Shown: positions 59,627-64,000 of the stretch, piece after piece
Position numbering within the stretch: position 1 is the first letter of the stretch
How the letters are laid out: each line of letters starts with the position of its first letter
Source of the DNA: Vibrio aquaticus
GTDB taxonomy: Bacteria; Pseudomonadota; Gammaproteobacteria; Enterobacterales; Vibrionaceae
Direction: 5' to 3'
NCBI RefSeq assembly: GCF_003970385.1
Contig: NZ_RXZH01000010.1
Location: forward strand, 1-64,000
Length of the DNA stretch: 64,000 bases
Position numbers and translations under genes: made by a program
Notes under the pieces: generated by a model
What the model was told of the DNA's origin: nothing
The model's database searches: none
The model's input: the letters and a program-made list of their open reading frames with translations, nothing else

Positions 59627-60565
59627 ATGAGCCAAACAGCAGCTGTTCCTTCTCGTTGGGAGCGCTTTAAACAATCGGATTTCTTGTATTACTTCAAGCG
59701 CGATAAAGTCGCGATGGCAAGTTTTACTGTGTTCATGCTTTTCTTGGTGATGGCGTTAGCCGCACCAGTTCTCGCACCGTCAGACCCGTATGATCTCTCT
59801 TCGATTGATATTATGGATTCTGAGCTTCCCCCAATCTGGATGGAAGATGGTGATGAGCGATTCTTACTTGGTACCGATGAGCAGGGTCGTGACATTCTCT
59901 CAACGATCCTATACGGCTCACGTCTGTCGTTGACTATCGGTTTTCTTGCGGTGGGTCTTCAACTGGTGCTGGGTATTGTGATTGGTCTATCGGCTGGTTA
60001 CTTCGGTGGCCGTATCGATAGCTTCCTGATGCGTTTTGCCGATGTACAGTTATCGTTCTCAACCATGATGGTAGCGATCATCGTTTCGGCTATCTTTAAA
60101 GCCAGCTTTGGCAGTGACTTTTACAGCCAGTATGCGGTTGTGATGCTGGTGGTGATCATCGGTGTTGCGGAATGGCCACAATATGCGCGTACTATTCGTG
60201 CCTCAGTATTGGCTGAAAAAAAGAAAGAGTATGTTGAAGCGGCGCGTGTGATGGGCTTTAAAGCACCACGTATTATGTTCCGTCACATCTTACCGAACTG
60301 TTTGTCACCAATTTTGGTTATCTCAACGGTTCAGGTGGCAAACGCCATCATGTCAGAAGCGGCACTTTCTTTCCTAGGTTTAGGTCTACCAGTAGACCAG
60401 CCATCGTTAGGTGCTCTGATCAGCATTGGTTTTAACTACATCTTCTCTGGCGCATGGTGGATTACCGCCTTCCCAGGCATTGTTCTGGTGACGCTAGTTC
60501 TTGTGATTAACCTATTGGGTGACTGGTTACGTGATGTATTTAACCCGAAAATCTACAAAGGGTGA
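59627..60565 (+). CDS. ABC importer permease subunit 2 (DppC type)
   Basis: 312 residues, six helices; an N-terminal cytoplasmic segment, then LLGTDEQGRDILSTILYGSRLSLTIG and the EAA loop (EYVEAARVMGFKAPRIMFRHILPNCLSPILVIS) of DppC/OppC proteins. Forms the channel with the upstream permease. The order ATPase-binding protein-permease-permease is complete, so this is a full importer. Confidence 0.93.
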   Translation: MSQTAAVPSRWERFKQSDFLYYFKRDKVAMASFTVFMLFLVMALAAPVLAPSDPYDLSSIDIMDSELPPIWMEDGDERFLLGTDEQGRDILSTILYGSRLSLTIGFLAVGLQLVLGIVIGLSAGYFGGRIDSFLMRFADVQLSFSTMMVAIIVSAIFKASFGSDFYSQYAVVMLVVIIGVAEWPQYARTIRASVLAEKKKEYVEAARVMGFKAPRIMFRHILPNCLSPILVISTVQVANAIMSEAALSFLGLGLPVDQPSLGALISIGFNYIFSGAWWITAFPGIVLVTLVLVINLLGDWLRDVFNPKIYKG

Positions 60566-60603
60566 TCTAACCCTAAGATTTAATTAGTCTATTCTCACTA
60601 CAC

Positions 60604-60635
60604 TAAGAGCCGTAATTGATTACGGCTCTTTTTTT
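60604..60635 (+). terminator. Terminator of the ABC importer operon
   Basis: AAGAGCCGTAA-TTGA-TTACGGCTCTT is a perfect 11-bp stem followed by seven T residues. Confidence 0.93.
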
Positions 60636-60677
60636 GCATTCACTTTTTCTCAACAGTGAATCAATAATAATGTCACT

Positions 60678-61643
60678 ATGCTTATCTACAAGAAGAGCAG
60701 ATTAAGGATGAAGTTAACAGGTATGGGTATCAAGATGGTGTTGAAACCAAAACAGTCTTATTTAAAGTTAGGTAGCCTGATTGGGCTATTGGCCTTACCA
60801 GTTCTTTCCACGCCCGTATTCGCAGAGGAATTTCTTTGTGATGCCACTCAAGCCTCAACCAATGAGCTGCCTGTTTTAGATAAAGCGTGTCCGATTGGCA
60901 AAGGGCTCTGGGGGAAGACTAAACCTCGTGGCAGTGAATCGACGTTTTGGATTCAGTGTGGCGTCTTCGGTCAGCCTTTATCTGTGGCGAAAGCAAAAAA
61001 GCTCTATCAACATATTTCCACTGATGTGTGGGCAAAGGCGGAAGGGAAAGCGAATCGATGCTTGATTGGCCCGTACACCGACTTTGCTCAAGCGAAACAA
61101 GATTTGGCGAACGTTAAGACAGAGCCTGGTTACAAAGAAGCCTTTATTCGTGAAGTGGTCAAAGGCGCTGTGTCACCTGCGCCAGTTAAACCAGTGGCTA
61201 AAAAGGTCTCTCGTACTTCGACTCAAGCGACGACCGTCATCCCTGCGCCAGTAAAATCACAGCCAACGCCTGTGGTGACTGCTACTGAATCGAAGAAAGC
61301 ACAGCCGCAGCAGGAAATCACCATTCGCCTGTCGACCAGCGTGAGTGGGGTTGAGTATAACGTTCCTTACCTGATGTTTAGCGATGATCAGTTTTACATG
61401 GAACATTCTCTCCCATGGAACCGCATGAGTTATGAAGCGGCTTACAAAACCTGTTACCGTTTGGGTATGAAACTCGCGACCACTGAGCAGTGGCAAGCGT
61501 TGCTCGCGTCTGGGGAAATGGAGAAGAGCCAATGGCCAATGCATTTGCCGTATTGGGGCGCTGAGAAAGTGGGCATGTTTACCAGTGGTAAAACTAACCA
61601 GCTTAAAGGCAGCTCGTTACTCAATATAATGTGTGTGAAATAG
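60678..61643 (+). CDS. Secreted SPOR-domain protein with FGE-like C-terminal segment
   Basis: Up to 321 residues; several in-frame ATGs near the start (60678, 60708, 60723, 60735) make the exact start uncertain. A membrane-targeting segment KLGSLIGLLALPVLSTPVFA is followed by a region with paired Cys, a SPOR-like domain (FWIQCGVFGQPLSVAKAKKLYQ...NRCLIGPYTDFAQAKQDL), a Pro/Thr/Lys linker and a C-terminal block (RMSYEAAYKTCYRLGMKLATTEQWQAL) resembling formylglycine-generating-enzyme/sulfatase-modifying folds without its catalytic Cys visible. Probably envelope-associated and peptidoglycan-binding. Confidence 0.78.
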   Translation: MLIYKKSRLRMKLTGMGIKMVLKPKQSYLKLGSLIGLLALPVLSTPVFAEEFLCDATQASTNELPVLDKACPIGKGLWGKTKPRGSESTFWIQCGVFGQPLSVAKAKKLYQHISTDVWAKAEGKANRCLIGPYTDFAQAKQDLANVKTEPGYKEAFIREVVKGAVSPAPVKPVAKKVSRTSTQATTVIPAPVKSQPTPVVTATESKKAQPQQEITIRLSTSVSGVEYNVPYLMFSDDQFYMEHSLPWNRMSYEAAYKTCYRLGMKLATTEQWQALLASGEMEKSQWPMHLPYWGAEKVGMFTSGKTNQLKGSSLLNIMCVK

Positions 61644-61647
61644 TGAA

Positions 61648-61673
61648 AAGCAGGCGAGATAGCCTGCTTTTTT
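61648..61673. terminator. Terminator between the SPOR-domain gene and the cyd operon
   Basis: AAGCAGGC-GAGATA-GCCTGCTT pairs over 8 bases followed by TTTT on the + strand. The convergent cyd operon ends 2 bases away. Confidence 0.88.
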
Positions 61674-61674
61674 G

Positions 61675-61782
61675 TTACTGGGGTAGAGCGAGTCGAATAA
61701 CAGCGGCGATAACGGTTAGCGCTCCGATACTGGCCAACCAAAGAAAGACAAACCAGCCCCATTGTCTCCATGTGCTTTTCAT
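61675..61782 (-). CDS. DUF2474-like small membrane subunit of the bd oxidase
   Basis: A 35-residue protein missed by ordinary ORF lists. It starts MKSTWRQWGWFVFLW and ends AVIRLALPQ, with one membrane helix. Its ATG overlaps the cydB stop by one base (TAATG), so it is translated with cydB. A single-helix protein of this type, in place of CydX, accompanies cyanide-insensitive bd oxidases (DUF2474 family), where it probably stabilises the complex. Confidence 0.82.
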   Translation of the reverse strand: MKSTWRQWGWFVFLWLASIGALTVIAAVIRLALPQ

Positions 61783-62780
61783 TAGTGATAGCCCTCACCA
61801 TGCTTGAGCTTGCCTCTAAATACCCAGTAAGAGTACGCTGAGTACGCGATAATAAGTGGCAGTAAGATAGCTGCTCCCACGAGAAGAAACACCAAGCTTG
61901 AGTCAGGCGCAGCGGCCTCCGAGTACGTAAGTGCAAAAGGCACCAAGTAAGGGAAGGTACTGACGGCAAACCCGATGGCTGCGATGAGAAACAGCACAAT
62001 TGAAAGTAGGTAGCTACGCAGGGCTAGACGATTGATTAACGCATCAAACAAGAACCAGATGCAGACTGAAGCGCAGATAGGAATAGCAACTAACAGCAGC
62101 GCATTAGGCAGTGTAAACCAACGTACTGCAATGAGTTCGTTTGCCATTGGTAACCAAAGACTGACGATCACTATGCACCCGACTAACAACATTCCCCACC
62201 GTCGTGCGATGCCATAATAGCGGCCAATGATATCTTCCGGTAATTTGATCAGTAGCCAGCACGACCCAAGCAGTACATAGGCGCACATCAAGGCGAATCC
62301 GCAAAAGAGGCTGAACGGTGTTAGCCAATCAAACCAACCGCCAGCATAAGAACGTCCTTCAACACTTATCCCTTGCAGTAAGGTGCCGAGCATGATGCCT
62401 TGCATCAAGGTTGCACTAAGGGAGCCAATGAAGAATGCACTGTCCCACAAAAAGATGCCTCGCTTGGTTCTAAAACGATACTCAAATGAGACCCCGCGGA
62501 GAATCAGTCCAAGCAGCATAATGATTAAAGGAGCGTAAAGGGCAGGCATCACGACCGCGTAGGCCAGCGGAAACACTGCAAATAAACCACCACCGCCGAG
62601 TACAAGCCAAGTTTCATTGCCATCCCAAACCGGCGCAATGCTGTTCATCATCAGGTCGCGTTCTTCCTTGCTGTGTGCGCTTGGAAATAAAATACCAATG
62701 CCCAAATCAAACCCATCCAGCACAACGTATATCAGGACAGCTAATCCGATAAGCCCATACCATATCAATGCGTAATCCAT
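61782..62780 (-). CDS. cydB: Cytochrome bd oxidase subunit II (CioB/CydB type)
   Basis: 332 residues with eight to nine helices. N terminus YALIWYGLIGLAVLIYVVLDGFDLGIGILFP and GNETWLVLGGGGLFAVFPLAYAVVMPALYAPLI are family signatures. The length is shorter than E. coli CydB (379) and matches the CioB/cyanide-insensitive branch. It follows cydA by 9 bases and is followed by the DUF2474-like gene. Confidence 0.92.
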   Translation of the reverse strand: MDYALIWYGLIGLAVLIYVVLDGFDLGIGILFPSAHSKEERDLMMNSIAPVWDGNETWLVLGGGGLFAVFPLAYAVVMPALYAPLIIMLLGLILRGVSFEYRFRTKRGIFLWDSAFFIGSLSATLMQGIMLGTLLQGISVEGRSYAGGWFDWLTPFSLFCGFALMCAYVLLGSCWLLIKLPEDIIGRYYGIARRWGMLLVGCIVIVSLWLPMANELIAVRWFTLPNALLLVAIPICASVCIWFLFDALINRLALRSYLLSIVLFLIAAIGFAVSTFPYLVPFALTYSEAAAPDSSLVFLLVGAAILLPLIIAYSAYSYWVFRGKLKHGEGYH

Positions 62781-62789
62781 AGCTGACTC

Positions 62790-64000
62790 CTAAGTGAGAT
62801 GATTCGAATGGGAAACCGGAGAGGTATCGGTTCCATCGGGTAGTCGGCTGTCTAGCGCTTCTTCATAGCGGGTCGGTGACTTACGCATCAATCGGATCAA
62901 GTAGAAGAAACCAGCACCAAAAATAATGAAGTAGACAATCACAAATGCCGCCAAGGAGACACTGACAGCGGCAGCATCAATTGGAGACGCAGAGTCGATG
63001 GTTTTGAGCAGGCCATACACAGTATAAGGCTGACGACCAACTTCGGTGGTTATCCATCCTGCTAGGACGGCAATGAATCCGGCTGGCCCAAAGGCGACAC
63101 AAATACGGTGGAACCAAGGTGTGCCGTAGAGGGTTCGCTTTTTTCTCAGCCATAAACTGATCAACCCAATGAAAAACATGCCCACACCGATACCGATCAT
63201 GACCCTAAAACTCCAAAATACGATAGACACGGGAGGGTGCTCATCCGCAGGAAACGCTTCAAGTCCTTTCACTTCGCCATCCCAAGAGTGGGTCAGTATC
63301 AGACTGCCCAGGTGTGGAATCTCGACTTTGTAATCGACTTGCTGAGTTTCCTCATTCGGGATACCAAACAGAATCAGAGGTGCGCCCTTATGAGATTGGA
63401 AGTGACCCTCCATTGCCGCAATTTTAGCGGGTTGGTGTTCCAGCGTATTGAGGCCATGAAAGTCGCCGGCAACGATTTGGATCGGGGTAACGATGGCAGC
63501 CATCCACATTGCCATCGAAAACATGGTGCGAGCGAGAGGATTGTGAGGGGCTTTGAGTAGGTGGTATGCACCAACCGCTGCCACAACGAATGCGGTTGTC
63601 AGGTAGGCCGCCAGCAACATGTGCACCAGTCTATATGGGAACGAAGGGTTGAACACAATCTCCCACCAGCTCTCTGGAATAAATTGCCCAAGTTCATTGA
63701 TGGAGTAGCCAGCTGGCGTCTGCATCCAACTATTCACCGACAAAATCCAGAAAGCGGACAGAAAGGTGCCGAAGGCGACAATGCAGGTGGCAGCAAAGTG
63801 AAGCTTTTTGCCCACTCTATCCATACCAAATAGCATCACGCCCAGAAAACCAGCTTCTAGGAAAAAGGCGGTAAATACTTCGTAACCCATCAGTGGGCCG
63901 AGTATCGGGCCTGTTTTGTCGGCGAATACACTCCAATTGGTACCAAACTGATAACTGAGCACAATGCCGCTCACGACGCCCATCCCAAAGCTGATGGCAA
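62790..64000 (-). CDS. cydA: Cytochrome bd oxidase subunit I (CioA/CydA type), 5' end beyond window
   Basis: The 3' 400 codons of cydA; the start lies beyond 64000, since the frame runs through AISFGMGVV at the edge. The Q-loop is short (no long insert), which with the short cydB marks the CIO-type, cyanide-insensitive bd quinol oxidase. GWITTEVGRQPYTVYG is the conserved quinol-oxidase block. This oxidase works at low oxygen and can bypass the cytochrome c chain. Confidence 0.93.
   Translation of the reverse strand, partial: AISFGMGVVSGIVLSYQFGTNWSVFADKTGPILGPLMGYEVFTAFFLEAGFLGVMLFGMDRVGKKLHFAATCIVAFGTFLSAFWILSVNSWMQTPAGYSINELGQFIPESWWEIVFNPSFPYRLVHMLLAAYLTTAFVVAAVGAYHLLKAPHNPLARTMFSMAMWMAAIVTPIQIVAGDFHGLNTLEHQPAKIAAMEGHFQSHKGAPLILFGIPNEETQQVDYKVEIPHLGSLILTHSWDGEVKGLEAFPADEHPPVSIVFWSFRVMIGIGVGMFFIGLISLWLRKKRTLYGTPWFHRICVAFGPAGFIAVLAGWITTEVGRQPYTVYGLLKTIDSASPIDAAAVSVSLAAFVIVYFIIFGAGFFYLIRLMRKSPTRYEEALDSRLPDGTDTSPVSHSNHLT

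Noticed and set aside
61454-61999. 181-codon - strand frame over the SPOR gene end and cydB
   Set aside because: It overlaps two well-supported genes and the DUF2474-like gene in another frame.

Overview
This 64 kb window is origin-proximal chromosome 1 of a Vibrio species. The evidence is gene content and order that I recognise from V. cholerae (an rrn operon tail followed by crcB and thiCEFSGH, then asnC, uspA/ftnA/uspB, ubiEJB-tatABC, hemB, ryhB, polA, spf, engB, hemN, ilvY/ilvC, vexRAB and rep), a long Vibrio-type RyhB, and three 15-16 of 16 matches to the chromosomal ParB site parS. The species cannot be fixed from the sequence alone. Almost everything is conserved core genome. I found no prophage, insertion sequence, integron or CRISPR array.

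Layout. 1-0.6 kb: 5S rRNA, tRNA-Asp, tRNA-Trp and a decayed second tRNA-Trp with its terminator. 0.7-7.8 kb: crcB, then a TPP riboswitch driving thiC-thiE-thiF-thiS-thiG-thiH, with parS sites inside thiE, inside thiF and just after thiH. 7.9-19 kb: Xaa-Pro aminopeptidase, a LysR regulator divergent from a Bcr/CflA exporter, asnC, a large sensory GGDEF-EAL protein, rsmJ, a Cys/Lys-rich unknown, the biotin transporter yigM. 18.6-23.3 kb: uspA, ftnA, uspB, yhiN, an HDOD protein, an EamA transporter. 23.4-30.5 kb: rmuC, ubiE-ubiJ-ubiB, tatA-tatB-tatC, a TatD hydrolase. 30.6-35.6 kb: hemB, a GNAT enzyme, the iron-responsive sRNA RyhB behind two Fur boxes, then a DnaA-box/GATC cluster ahead of polA. 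35.8-41.7 kb: Spot 42, a possible second sRNA, engB, cytochrome c4, a CsrB/CsrC-family RNA, a methyltransferase, yihI, a DUF2489-like protein, hemN. 41.7-53.4 kb: an ERIC-like repeat, ilvY/ilvC, a secreted unknown, ubiK, the vexR-vexA-vexB efflux operon, rep, cytochrome c5. 53.7-54.5 kb: tRNA-Arg-His-(pseudo-Pro)-Pro-His-Pro. 55-60.6 kb: a four-gene peptide-type ABC importer. 60.7-64 kb: a SPOR-domain secreted protein and a cyanide-insensitive-type bd oxidase (cydA partial, cydB, and a 35-codon DUF2474-like gene).

Themes. Four regulatory RNAs of known families occur here: TPP riboswitch, RyhB, Spot 42 and a Csr-sponge RNA. A fifth sRNA is proposed. Ubiquinone synthesis (UbiE, UbiJ, UbiB, UbiK), haem synthesis (HemB, HemN), cytochromes c4/c5, iron storage and the bd oxidase make respiration and iron the main metabolic thread.

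The most unusual observation is a 23-codon open reading frame with a good ribosome binding site wholly inside the RyhB transcript. Its last codons are the conserved RyhB pairing core, which suggests a dual-function RNA. Others worth a look are the parS cluster, the DnaA/GATC cluster before polA, hairpins between tatB and tatC and inside the ABC operon, and two tRNA pseudogenes that record duplication and decay. Start codons were revised in many genes from Shine-Dalgarno position or family length; these are noted per gene.
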